A stretch of 64,000 bases of DNA, taken from Euptelea pleiosperma (lineage: Eukaryota > Streptophyta > Magnoliopsida > Ranunculales > Eupteleaceae). The stretch is taken from contig CM068548.1 of the NCBI GenBank assembly GCA_035048495.1, forward strand, positions 7,801,464 to 7,865,463, read 5' to 3'. Both the position numbers and the translations under genes were made by a program. The first letter of the stretch is position 1; every line of letters begins with the position of its first letter. Of this stretch, positions 44,725 through 55,315 are shown piece after piece. The notes under the pieces were generated by a model. The model saw only the letters and a program-made list of their open reading frames with translations. It made no database searches and was not told where the DNA came from.

Positions 44725-45497
44725 CAGTGGCGGAGCCAGGAAGCTCAAGGGTGGGCAAAGTAGCCCGTTACGCTAAAAACCGTTTTTACACATGAAAAAA
44801 TGGCCATTTTTTCATTTTAACGGCAGTTAAAATCTGAAAAATTTTGTGGAAAAAAATGGCCATTATTTCTGTTAAAATATGTTATTTTTTTCGTTAAATT
44901 CTATTTTTTTTTTCGTACTTTTGCATTTCAGTGCTATTTTTTCCGTTTTCATTTTTGCCCCTGGCCGTTATAATCCGTTTTAATGGTAACAACCCCAGTA
45001 CGTTATATCATTAAAACGGCCTCCTTTAAACCTTGGATATTGGTACCAATTTTTTTGCGTAAATCTGCAATATACGTCATCAGCGTTGATGACAAACCAC
45101 AGTATGGGCCACATGGCACACTCTTAGAGACCACTGACTGTATGGATGTTTAGTCCATCCCTACGTAGACCACCAAATAAAAAACCAGCCTGATTTGTGA
45201 TTTCTAACCATTGAATTAGACTTTTTATGGAAAATCTTTAACCTTTGGATTTGAACATTATTTGAGGTAATTAGATCCAAAGGTTTGAAATCACTAATAA
45301 AGCTGATTTTTGGTTTGTAGGTCCACCTAGGGATGGGCCAAACATCCATACGGTAAATGGTCTCTAAGAGTGTTGAACATAGTAAATACTGTTGTCCACC
45401 AAAGGCAATAGAGTTGCACGTGGCTCAAACTGGAGACCACTTAGGGATGGGCAAATCTCAAAGTCCCCCCCCCCCCCCTCCCCCGGCTCCGCCACTG
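44725..45497. mobile_element. hAT-type element (CAGTGGCGGAGCC ends), copy 2
   Basis: Both ends are CAGTGGCGGAGCC (right end as complement). The exact 8-bp duplication GCTGTCAT is at 44717-44724 and 45498-45505. The interior is copy 1 (1876-2631) in reverse: TTATAACGG-type segment 44765-45040, then the foldback core 45060-45370. A C-run (45467-45480) lies near the right end. Confidence 0.9.
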
Positions 45498-45739
45498 GCT
45501 GTCATCATCTATTGCACCAACAGAGGGAATAACGAATGTGTCAAGTACATCTACCTTCAAGCAATCTATGTGATCATAACAGTAAAAGTTGGATGGATGG
45601 TCTAGATCAAAAGGTCGTACTATATTTAGGATACGGCCCGTCATAGGCAGCGAGAATTCGGATTAGGATTTGCTCCAAAGTCAAATCATGCGCGGAAAAA
45701 CTGTCTGGGGCTGTGGAGCGCATAAAACATGCGACCTGG

Positions 45740-46153
45740 TACTTTATTTTGGGCCCACTGATTGGCCCGCCACCTGATGGACCTACACATAATGTCTAGC
45801 CATTCACCAACGACTAGAGATCACCAATCAGACTGAATGTTGGTGTGTAGATCAATCAAGCGGTGGGCCAATCATTCATGGGTCAGTGGGCCTGAAAGAG
45901 TGTGCAAGGTTGGGTCGAGAGGAGAAAATGCTCCACAGATAAATTTCTCCCATGAGCGGCAAACCCCGACAGAAGGTTATGGTAGGACCGGTACTGATAT
46001 TTCTACGGCAGTGGGCCCACCCAAACCAATTGGATCTCGTTGGCGTGTCGGAACTAACATATCATTGAAAGAACACACATGTGTATTGTTTCTGTCGACC
46101 CCATGATCATGACACACTTAACGGGCTTACTTGGATCCAGCCCCACCTACCCC

Positions 46154-46190
<37 letters not shown>

Positions 46191-46800
46191 ATGGTTTCTA
46201 TGTGGAGGAAACCTGAGGTGCTGATCAATAATACCTTTCCTGCGTGTTGGTCCTACATAAATGGCCACTCTTTGGCCCATTCCTTGGTGATGTGAGTCCT
46301 AGCCGTTGGATTTGAATTTTTTTTTCATAATGACTTCAAACAAAATCTTTTTTCCTTAATGGGCTTATTAATGAAGCCCATCAGGCTCATTTTGGGTGCG
46401 TGGATTCACCAAGAGGTGAGCCAGTCATTTCTGCAGTTAGTGGGATGGACAAGTGCATGACACGGAAGAAATCTTTGATACGGAAGGATGTAACAAAACC
46501 CAAAATGTCACGTGGTACACTCTCAGGCCCAGTGGCCCGTTAAATGTTTTGCCTCCCATCTTGGTTAACCTACACACCAAAAATCAGCCTGATTGGTGAT
46601 TCATAGACGTTGAATTTGAGAATTTTTATTATGGGCTTTTAACTCATCCATGAGTTTGTTCATGAAGCCCATGATAAAAATATGTTTAAATCTAACGACT
46701 AGAAATAACAAATCAAGCTGATTTTTTTGTGTGTAGATCCCATCAGGGGTGGACAAATGTTCATGGTGTTATTGGGCCCAAAGTTTGTGCCACGCATCAT
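45740..46800. repeat. Pieces of the second foldback family
   Basis: Core text of this family (GGGCCCACTGA, CCTACACACCAAAAATCAGC, CTGATTGGTGATT, GTGTGTAGAT) occurs at about 45745-45910 and 46494-46800, with a diverged piece at 46240-46470 between. A (CT)n run is at 46158-46185. No gene was recognised. Confidence 0.5.
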
Positions 46801-47440
46801 TTTGAAAAAAAAAGGATTTATTAAACTTTTGAGACAGACGTGAGTATCAAAGATCGGCTCCTTATTGATGTTACCTACCAAGATATACATCTCACCATCA
46901 ACGAGATCAACGGTTTTGATACTAGTGAGGTCACTTAATATAATAGGCCACAGGCCCACAGCTGATCTGATGCGGGATGGCACTGGCACTGGCACTGGCA
47001 CGCCACAAAATAAGAGAGTAAAGCATGATCGTAGCAATTATTGTGTTAAGAAAGTGGAAGATCTGTTTGTGAACACAAAAGTCAGAGAAAAAATGATGAT
47101 AAAGTTATTATTTATGATGGGGAATTTGTGCGCATCAATTTTTGGTAACGTAGCGATGCAACAAAGAACAAACATCATGCTCTGAGTGAGATTGCGAGTC
47201 CCACTTGGGGTACAAAATCCATCCCTCGTCACTTGGGCTGTCACTTGTCCCTATGTCTTCAGATGTGATATTAGCTGCTTGGGCTCTAAATGATGGGGGT
47301 GAATGCTTATACATGAGGGGCCTCTTTTAAGAATATTCTCTTTTCAAATCATGGGCCCCACTGGCGGAGTCAGGATAGCAAGTGACTGTCAAAGTGGGAC
47401 AGGGTTTTTTGATCCTGACGTTTTTTATCCAAACATTCGA
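46801..47440. other. Intergenic, no gene recognised
   Basis: Open frames on both strands lack conserved motifs. A short triplicated GGCACT sequence is at 46979-47000. Confidence 0.4.
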
Positions 47441-47444
47441 GCAT

Positions 47445-47700
47445 GCACTTAAAATAAACGCAATGTGGCATACTCTTAGAGACTAATGACCGTATGGATG
47501 TATTGGTAATTTGTATCCATCAATTACCTCAAAGTAATGTTCGAATCCCATGATTGAAAATCAATCTATGAAAAGATTAAAATCTAATGGTTATAAATCA
47601 TCAATATTGATGATTTTTGGTTTGTAGGACCACATAGTGATGAGCCAAACATCCATGTGGTCATTGGTCTCTAAGAGTATGCCACACAGCAATTTTAGGC
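47445..47700. mobile_element. MULE-type foldback MITE
   Basis: Left GTGGCATACTCTTAGAGACT and TATGGATGTATTGG; right CAAACATCCATGTGGTCATT and CTCTAAGAGTATGCCACACA. The internal part is shortened. From 47701 to 48637 the sequence is AT-rich with two short related pieces (47935-48040 and 48060-48170) and nothing coding. Confidence 0.6.
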
Positions 47701-48637
47701 TTATGCTTGAACGCTTAGATAAAAAATGCCAGATCAAATTTTTTCTCTGCGGGACATGCCTTGGAGGCAGGGGGTTCAAGACCTTAGGGGGGGAAGGTTG
47801 CAAGTGAGATTTGAGAGAGGGTTGTCATTCTCTTTAACTATAGGTTATAAGGGTATTTTTGGAAGGGTCATGATGTAACAAAGTAGATTTGACGCCAAAG
47901 ACATCTGTATAGCAATTTTTTTTATTTTTACTCACTGCGGCCATATGGATCCACTGACTGCGTGGGTGTTTAGCCCACCCTTTGGTGGACATTCATACCA
48001 AAAATCAGCTTGTTTGATGAAAATAGATTTGATGCCAAAGATGTTTCGTATAACATTTTTGTTACTCACTGCTGCCATATGGGCCTACTGACCGATGTTT
48101 AGCCCACCCCTTAATAGACAATCAATCCAAAAAAAAACCTAGTGTGCCACGTGACATTTTTTTTAATGTTCAGCCCTAAACATCAAAGTTTCTTGCGTGA
48201 AGAAGTGGTACTCGTTTTCTCGTTAAAATAACCAAAAAAGCATAGATTAGCGAATAAATAAATATATAAAGAAGTAAATATAAAAATAATTTAAATGTCT
48301 AAAATACCCTTGTGCACCATGAAAATAATTAGTAAAAGGGGATATGTATTTTTTTTTGAAAAAAGCAGCAAAAACATGTATTGTCACGGGTCTCTTTCAT
48401 TATAAGTATCAAACTTGACCTTCTTAACAATATTTATGTGCTAGTGGAAGGGTACGCGATGCACGTGCTGCTTAAGTAATGAAATTAATATATTAAGTGC
48501 TTAATTAAACAATGAAATTACTCTTTTGCACTTCATTATTATTCATAAAAAAAATTAATTTAAAAGGACATTACAAGAATTTTTTATTTAATAAAATATA
48601 AATTTATAATTAAATAAAATATTTAGTAAATGGGTAT

Positions 48638-48931
48638 TGTTAGCAGATGGTGTATTCTCGCGCACATGTTGTGTTAGCCTAACGACTCGTTGGTATACAT
48701 AGTTGTTTTGCTTTCCCCCAAAAAATGGTTACTTAACATGGTATCAGAACCTTAAGGCCTAGGAGGTCGTGGGTTCAAGTCTCAACTGAGTGTATTCCCA
48801 TTGAGGGGGTGTGATAGCGGATGGTGTGTATTCCTGCGCACATGTTATGTTGGCCCGACGACCTATTGGTATACATAGTTGTTTTGCCTTCCCCAACAGG
48901 TCGATCTTTTGGGGTAAATGGTTGTGTAACA
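48638..48931 (+). mobile_element. TRIM retroelement, 294 bp, complete structure
   Basis: 5' LTR 48638-48739 (TGTTAGCAGATGG...TACTTAACA), primer-binding site TGGTATCAGAACC at 48740-48752 (initiator tRNA-Met), about 50 bp interior, polypurine tract TTGAGGGGG (48801-48809), 3' LTR 48810-48931 (TGTGATAGCGGATGG...GTGTAACA). Flanks GGTAT and GATAT form a near-perfect 5-bp duplication. The 3' LTR has about 20 bp extra near its end. No coding. Confidence 0.88.
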
Positions 48932-49469
48932 GATATCATTGGAAAGATCTCGACGAGAGTTTTCTAACGACTGAAATATTTTATGGTCATGTATGTCATT
49001 TCATTAAAAAAAATAAAAGTTACAATTAGAAAATAATCTTCTGACTTCAAATAACAATAGGATGGTCGCTTTGCTTGCAAGAAATTTTAGCATTGTCCTT
49101 GATCATTGTCCTAAGATCCAGAGTTCAGACCATTGGATGTTCGTTATACTTCGTGTTGTGATCTACGAGATTTGTGTAGTGGTCTTGACCATTTATATGG
49201 TGACAATCTCGATGCCCATCAGTAGTGGGGTGATGCCTTCGGACCAAGCACAAATAGATCAGAACTTTACTGACGGGTGTCTTGCTGACCAGTAGCAGAG
49301 CCAGGATTTTGATCAAGAGGGGCAAAATCACAAAAAAAATTGCTTAGGATGTAAAATTGCATAAAAAGAAGAAACCAGGGGGCAAACCAAAGGAAAAATG
49401 TAAGTTTTGGAACTAATATTTTTTTTCATAGAATTTCAAAGTGGCGGAGCCCAGACTGTTGCTGACAAA
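48932..49469. other. Intergenic with a hAT half-end
   Basis: CAGTAGCAGAGCCAGGATTT near 49291 and AAAGTGGCGGAGCCCAG near 49439 resemble the ends of the CAGTGGCGGAGCC hAT family but face the same way. No gene was recognised. Confidence 0.35.
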
Positions 49470-49474
49470 CCAAA

Positions 49475-49775
49475 AATGTAGCCACGTGGTACACTCTTAA
49501 AGGATGCTTAGTCCATCCATAAGTGGACCTACATACCAAAAAATCAACTTGATTAGTGATTTCAAACCTTTCAATCATTGTATCCCAAATAATGGTCAAT
49601 AATGCTCAAATACCACAGTTAAAAATCAACCCATGAACATGACTCCAATCCAACGCTTAGAAATCACTAATCAGGCTAATTTTTGGTCTTCAGGTCCACT
49701 TAGGGTTGGGCCAAACATCCATACTGTCAGAAATCTCTAAGAATATGCCACGTGCTCATATTGTGATCCATCAGG
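49475..49775. mobile_element. MULE-type foldback MITE
   Basis: Left GCCACGTGGTACACTCTTAA, right CTCTAAGAATATGCCACGTG; inner core GATTAGTGATTTCAAACCTT and its complement CTAGAAATCACTAATCAGGC-like sequence. Ends not resolved. Confidence 0.65.
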
Positions 49776-49847
49776 AAAGTTATACTCATCTAAAACCATC
49801 GCATATCGTACATGTCGGTTCCGACACGGAAGAACCGAGATAATTAG

Positions 49848-50272
49848 AGTAAAACTTTTGTCACAAGATGTTGTGAGTCTTGTGACCGAAGCCGATCACA
49901 ACAAACAATACGAGCCACGTGGCGCACTATTAGAGGGCTATGACTGTATGGATGTTTGCCTAGTCCCTTGGTGGACCTACAAACCAAAAATCATCACGAT
50001 TAGTGATTTCTAAGCATTGGATTGAAGTTATTTTCATGGGTTGATTTTAACCCTAGGAATTTAAGCATTATTGAGAGTAATTTGGGTGCAAAGATCCAAA
50101 GGCTATAAATCACTAATCAGGCTGATTTTTGGTTTGCAGATCCATCTAGGGACTGGCCAAACATCCATACGGTCAGCGCCCTCTAATAGTGGGCCACGTG
50201 GCTCTTAGTATGTGTTGTGACCGGCTTCGGTCACAACATGTCGTGACAGAAGTTTTACTCCTCTTAATCGGG
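49848..50272. mobile_element. MULE-type foldback MITE, arm type 3 (GAGTAAAACTT)
   Basis: Outer arm GAGTAAAACTTTTGTCACAA, CTTGTGACCGAAGCCGATCA; right complement GACCGGCTTCGGTCACAACA, AGAAGTTTTACTC. The shared core lies between. The same arm type, with a clean 9-bp duplication, is at 52058-52423. Here the flanks do not match. Confidence 0.75.
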
Positions 50273-50380
50273 TACCCCTTCACAGACAGTTTACGTTTCA
50301 CCGTTGAAAGGTCCTCAGATACGTACAGAACTATCGAGTACAAAAAAAAAAAAAAAAGATACGTACAGAACTATCACACG

Positions 50381-50508
50381 AAATTGTAAATCACACAATC
50401 ACAAGCCAATGAATTCTCGGCACGTACACAAGTGCTTTGCACATGTGCTTTTTCTTTTAGGTGTACGTGCCGAGAACTCATTGGCTGTGATTGTGTGATT
50501 TGCAATTT
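50381..50508. repeat. Long near-perfect hairpin (arms about 48 nt)
   Basis: AAATTGTAAATCACACAATC and CAATGAATTCTCGGCACGTA on the left are matched by GTGTACGTGCCGAGAACTCA and GATTGTGTGATTTGCAATTT on the right, with a loop of about 30 nt. It could be a very small foldback MITE or a young microRNA-like precursor. Confidence 0.75.
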
Positions 50509-50832
50509 GATTGTGACAGAAGTTTTACTCGAACCCATGAGGTTTTTCCCATGAGAGAACGTTCTCTGAATGAATAGTGCGAGCGAATGACACGTCATCA
50601 GTTTCGATATTTCTGCCCATGGATGGATACTTCGCTCAACGCCATCTCCAACTGGATTCTGGACAGTTGGTGACAGCCAAAAACCAGCTGTTTTTGGACC
50701 TACTACTTGGAAGTTGGGACAGGAGCGCAAGATATTCCTTAGATCGTCAATTTCTCGTTAAATTGGTGTCCGCCCATATCTCGTACTAAATACTTTATTT
50801 TTCTAGAGAATCTAGACTGTGCATCTTTTTAT

Positions 50833-51210
50833 GGCTCAGGCTCCAGTTACCGCCCTAAAATGACAGGCTCCAGTTACAGGACACAATATGAGACACTTGT
50901 CACACTCTTAGAGGACTATGACAGTATGGATGTTTGGCCAATCCCTAAGTGGACCTACAAACCAAAAATCACCCTGATTAGTGATTTATAGGCATTGGAT
51001 TGGACTTATTTTCATGGGTTGATCTCAAATGTGGGAATTTGAGCAGTATTTGAGGTATAAAGATCCAACGCCTATAAATCACTTATCAGGCTGATGTTTG
51101 GTTTAGCCAAACATCCATACGGTCAGAGTCCTCTAAGAGTGTGCCACGTGGCTCATATTGTCTCCTGTAACTGGAGCTGTCATTTCAGGGCGGTAACTGG
51201 AGCCCGACCC
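50833..51210. mobile_element. MULE-type foldback MITE, arm type 1
   Basis: Left GGCTCAGGCTCCAGTTACCG; right end complement GGGTCGGGCTCCAGTTACCG. The flanks TCTTTTTAT (50824-50832) and TATTTTTAT (51211-51219) form a 9-bp duplication with one mismatch. The shared core lies inside. It is the same arm as the copy at 1044-1418. Confidence 0.82.
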
Positions 51211-51264
51211 TATTTTTATATCCCTTTTTCCCGTTTTTTTTTTTTTTGGGAAATGTAGGATAAT

Positions 51265-51575
51265 ACGATTCTAAAAAAGACCGTTATAACGGAAGCAACA
51301 GCTGTTATAACGTTAACGCCCTAACCCATTACATTATTTGTTTTTTTTGTAAACACCCATTACATTATTTTGAAATAATGCTTTTTACAGGTGTTCATTA
51401 TGACAGAAATAACGCCATATTGTTATTGTTTTTTACTGTTATCAAAGTTTTTTTGAAAATAAAAATTAAATATTCTAACCATTTTTAACTTCCCCGTCCT
51501 GATGTGAGCTGTTATAATAGCGGTTACAAGGGACATAACGGTAACATTATGTGACCGTTATATGGACCATTTAAA
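51265..51575. mobile_element. Decayed TTATAACGG-family element
   Basis: ACCGTTATAACGGAAGCAA at the left and GACCGTTATATGGACCATTT at the right are inverted. GCTGTTATAACGTTAAC and GTTATAATAGCGGTTAC lie between. The CAAGGTTTAAA ends are diverged (left ATTCTAAAAAAG, right TTTAAAAACTCAG). Confidence 0.55.
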
Positions 51576-51639
51576 AACTCAGTACGATAGTATTGAGGTA
51601 GACCCCAAGGAGCCTGCCGATTGAAAATTGACCGTGGAA

Positions 51640-52035
51640 CCCAGCAAAGATTCAAACTTGATTGGGTAATTCTAAGGATGATATATAATTCAATCATTGA
51701 TGATTAGGAATAACTAAACCGTCAGATCCAAATCATTGCAGACTTAAAAATCACTAATCAGGTTGATATTGGTTTGTAGGTCCTCTTAGGATTCGCCAAA
51801 CATGCAAAAGGTCAGCCGAACCGGGCTGATTTTACAACACTAATCGGACTGATTTTTGGTTTGCAGGTCTGCCGATGGACTGGCCAAACATCCATACGGT
51901 CAGCGCCCTCTAATAGTATGCACCTGGCTCGTATTGTGGACTTTGTGGCTTCGTGACCGAAGTTTTTCTCCGGTCAATGTCCTCTAAAATGTGCCACGTG
52001 GCTCATATTCTGGGCGGTCATCAGCTTTGAGTTTT
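51640..52035. mobile_element. Fragments of MULE-type foldbacks
   Basis: Right-half core text occurs twice: at about 51740-51830 and 51835-51975 (ACTGGCCAAACATCCATACG, GTCAGCGCCCTCTAATAGTA), followed by a third short end near 51980-52035 (CCACGTGGCTCATATTCTGG). This suggests repeated insertion or rearrangement at one place. Confidence 0.5.
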
Positions 52036-52057
52036 ACTCGTTGACGTAAAAATATAC

Positions 52058-52423
52058 CAGTAAAACTCGGTCACAAGGGCTTCTGACCGAAGCAGGTCAC
52101 AGCCCACAATATGAGCCACGTGGCACACTGTTAGAGGGCGCTGACCGTATGGATGTTTGGCCAGTCCATCGGTGGACCTGCAAACCAAAAATCAGCTTGA
52201 TTAGTGATTTACAACCTTTGGATCTTTGCACCAAAATAACGCTTTATAATGCTAAAATTCCTAAGGTTAAAATCAACCCATGAAAACAACTTCAATTCAA
52301 AGCTTAGAAATCACTAATCAGGCTGATTTTTGGTTTGCAGGTCTACCGAGGGACTGGTCAAACATCCATACGGGCAACGCCCTCTAATAGTCGGCCACGT
52401 GGCTTATGCCCGAAGTTTTACGC
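52058..52423. mobile_element. MULE-type foldback MITE with exact 9-bp duplication
   Basis: The flanks AAAATATAC at 52049-52057 and 52424-52432 are identical. Left end CAGTAAAACTCGGTCACAAG; right complement GCGTAAAACTTCGGGC. The shared core lies inside (GCCACGTGGCACACTGTTAG, TATGGATGTTTGGCCAGTCC). It is 366 bp and ends 265 bp before the DUF1005 start codon. Confidence 0.88.
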
Positions 52424-52432
52424 AAAATATAC

Positions 52433-52688
52433 TTACTTAAGCATTTAGATATTTTGGCGTTTAAAAGAAATGAATTTCGCGCGAGAAAACGTAGAGAGAG
52501 AGAGAGAAAGTGACTGAGAGAAGAGAGAGAATATACGAGAGAGAGATAAAACACAGCTGACATTCCAGTAGTCCATGAAGCTTGATAGCCTTGATGGTTT
52601 CGAAGCTCTCGAGCTTGGCCCTCAGCGTCTCTCTCCTCTGCCTCTCCAAACCCCCATCCAAGGATCTCTCGAACCCAAACCCAGAACT
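52433..52688 (+). promoter_or_regulatory. DUF1005 gene promoter/5' UTR with GA repeats
   Basis: About 250 bp between the MITE and the ATG. It has GAGA-rich runs at 52493-52550 and a short upstream ATG at 52575 in the same frame as the gene, which would add 38 residues (MKLDSLDGFEALEL...). The downstream ATG (52689) is preferred because family members start MDPCPF. Confidence 0.55.
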
Positions 52689-55315
52689 ATGGATCCATGC
52701 CCATTCGTCCGACTCATAGTTGAATCGCTCGCTCTCAAACTTCCACTCGCAACCAGACCCGCCGGGTCAGGTGTCCACCCCTCCACCACGCCATGCTTCT
52801 GCAAAATCCGCCTAAAAAACTTCCCATCCTCCCAAACAGCTCTCCTCTCCCTCTCCTCCGCCTCCGGAGACTCCCCACCTGATTCCAGCACCTCCTCCGC
52901 CGGTTTTCATCTCGACCCCACCACCCTCCGTCGTCTCTCCGGCAAGCCCACTACCCTCCACGTCTCCGTTTATACGGGTCGCATGGGTCGTACGTGTGGA
53001 GTCAGCTCAGGTAAGCTCCTCGGTCGGGTTTGTGTGGGCATCGATCTTGATGGGGCTGAGTCTCGTACATGTGTGTATCAGAACGGGTGGTTGAAGCTGG
53101 GGAAGGAGCCCGACGACGACAAGTCGTCGGCTCGGCTGCACCTGATGGTTCGGGCCGAACCAGACCCACGGTTCGTGTTTCAGTTCGGGGGTGAACCGGA
53201 GTGTAGCCCGGTCGTTTTTCAGTTACAGGGGAATATAAGGCAGCCCGTGTTCAGTTGCAAGTTCAGCGCTGATCGTAATTCGAGATTCCGGTGAGTTCTC
53301 TGTATCCGGCGCATTTTAGCATTTTTATATTTGGAGTGCTAAGTTGTGCCAGTGTGGCAGTATAAATTTTTATACTTGTTAGACATCTTTTTTTGCTCGT
53401 TTCTTTTTTTGGTTGTTTTATTAATTCGTGTGGTGAAGGTCTCGGGTGTCGTTTTTGCTAATTTGCGCTTGTGGGGCGTAACTTCTTAACGTGAAATCCC
53501 CCGTTCCTTGTGTGTTGCTGACGGAGTTAATTCAGTTATTTATATTGTTGAATTTTTTTCTCATTTTTATGGTATATTACTATATTTAGTGTTCTTAAAT
53601 TGCTGGAGTTCAGGGTGATCGCTAGTGCGTACTTTAGCTTTCTGGTTATAGGAATACTAACTTACGCAGTGGGACTAGCGGTCTTGTTGTCAACCCTCAC
53701 TTCCGTTTATTGCTGATTGTGAATTTCGTTATGGTTCTTATTTTGTCATTTGGAGGAAATCCAACATTCTAAATTTCAGAACAAATCACACAAGCTATGT
53801 TGGTGACTGACTCTCCGATTGCGCGATTTGGACTTAAAATCGGGTGTTTGGTTAGAAAGCTAAAACGTTGCGAAGCCGGTGCAACATTAATCTGCGTTTG
53901 GCTGTTAATTGATTTTAGGGAATGCGGATTACGTGTACCCCTATTGAGCGCGTTTTCGAACAATTGCTATGCATTGAGCTCATTTCTGTTTCCATTCGGA
54001 CTCACAACGACATCCGACTCTTCAAATTCCCCAACTAATTGACATCTTGAAAGTGAATTCTTTCTTGCTTGATATTTGCCAGTACCCATTGCTCTACAAA
54101 TGTTGCTTCTGAATTCTAATTATCTTGTCCGTAGTTTGTCGTAAAACATATTCAGAATATCTCCCCATGTGTGGAAATTCACAATTTCAGATCTTAACTC
54201 AGAACCTTCTTCCTTGTTTAACCAAGTGTGAAAAACCTACAAAAATTTAACAGCTACAATTCTAAGCTTAAACTAATTATGAAAAACCTAGAAGGCTCTG
54301 TATGGTGATCAACAAATTTTTTTACAGAAAAAGATTTGTATGTCGGAAAGTGTTGATACAGAAGAAGTTTTATGACATTTATATGCAAAAAACATTTCTA
54401 GAAAACTTATTCCGGGCAACCATACAGAGCCTAAGAGATCTTCCTAACTGCCAAACCTACCTTGGACCCTCCCATGTGCATTTGTTTGTTTATGGTGGTT
54501 GTGGGTTTTTTTTTTATTTTTTTCTCCATAGTTTGGTCGTTGTATTGTTGTTTGACCCATCTCTGTTTATATTATTGTTGCTCTTGTTTGTTAATAAATT
54601 ATATTGATGGTGGGGTTTTGATGATTGAGATCTCTTGGTCTTGTGTAAAATCAGATCTCTGCAATTGGATACCCCCAACAATACTAGAGGATGGATGAAT
54701 TCCTTTCCAAGCGAAAGAGAACGTCCGGGAAGGGAGCGAAAGGGGTGGATGATCATGATTCATGATCTCTCTGGCTCACCTGTGGCTGCTGCATCGATGA
54801 TTACTCCGTTTGTCCCTTCGCCTGGCTCAGATCGTGTGTCTCGCTCGAACCCTGGCGCATGGCTTATTCTCCGTCCCCATGGGTTCTCTGTCAGCAGCTG
54901 GAAGCCATGGGGCCGGCTTGAAGTTTGGCGAGAGAGGGGACCTATCGATGGCTTGGGCTATAAGTTTGAAGTTGTGACTGACGCTGGCCCCAACAGCGGA
55001 ACTCCCATTGCTCAAGCTACCATGAGTGTCAAGAAGGGTGGACAGTTTTTTATCGATACAAGCTTGGTTGGAGATTCTACATCGAGTTCGTGGGTTTCTA
55101 ATAGAGGATTTGTGATGGGTTCGACTGTGGAAGGTGAAGGGAAGGTCAGCAAGCCAGTAGTTCAAGTGGGTGTGCAGCATGTGATGTGCATGGCTGATGC
55201 TGCCCTCTTTATCGCGCTTTCGGCCGCCATTGACCTTAGCATGGACGCCTGCCGGCTTTTCTCTCATAGGCTGAGAAAGGAGCTTTGTCATGATCAGCAA
55301 GATTACATCTCTTAG
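52689..55315 (+). CDS. DUF1005 family protein (2 exons)
   Basis: Exon 1 52689-53290, intron 53291-54654 (GTGAGT...CAG), exon 2 54655-55315 with TAG; 420 residues. The family is plant specific, with no known enzyme activity. The start MDPCPFVRLIVESLALKLP is the conserved N-terminus. Other family blocks: FCKIRLKNFP, VYTGRMGRTCGV, GRVCVGIDLDG, RFVFQFGGEPECSPVVFQLQ and GNIRQPVFSCKFSADRNSRFR in exon 1; then PGRERKGWMIMIHDLSGSPV, SDRVSRSNPGAWLILRPHGF, WKPWGRLEVWRERG, VQVGVQHVMCMADAALFIAL and AAIDLSMDACRLFSHRLRKE in exon 2. No signal peptide or clear transmembrane segment was seen. Exon 1 is GC-rich, as usual for first exons here. Length fits the family (about 390-460). Function unknown. Confidence 0.95.

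Noticed and set aside
48740..48795. tRNA gene or SINE head (GGTTCAAGTC looks like a B box)
   Set aside because: It lies between two LTRs with a primer-binding site and polypurine tract. No cloverleaf could be formed, and there is no 3' tail of a SINE.
52575..52688. Longer N-terminus for the DUF1005 protein
   Set aside because: The extra 38 residues are low complexity and family members start at MDPCPF. It is kept only as an in-frame upstream ATG.
54827..55300. 157-residue open frame antisense to DUF1005 exon 2
   Set aside because: It is the mirror of a conserved coding exon on the plus strand.
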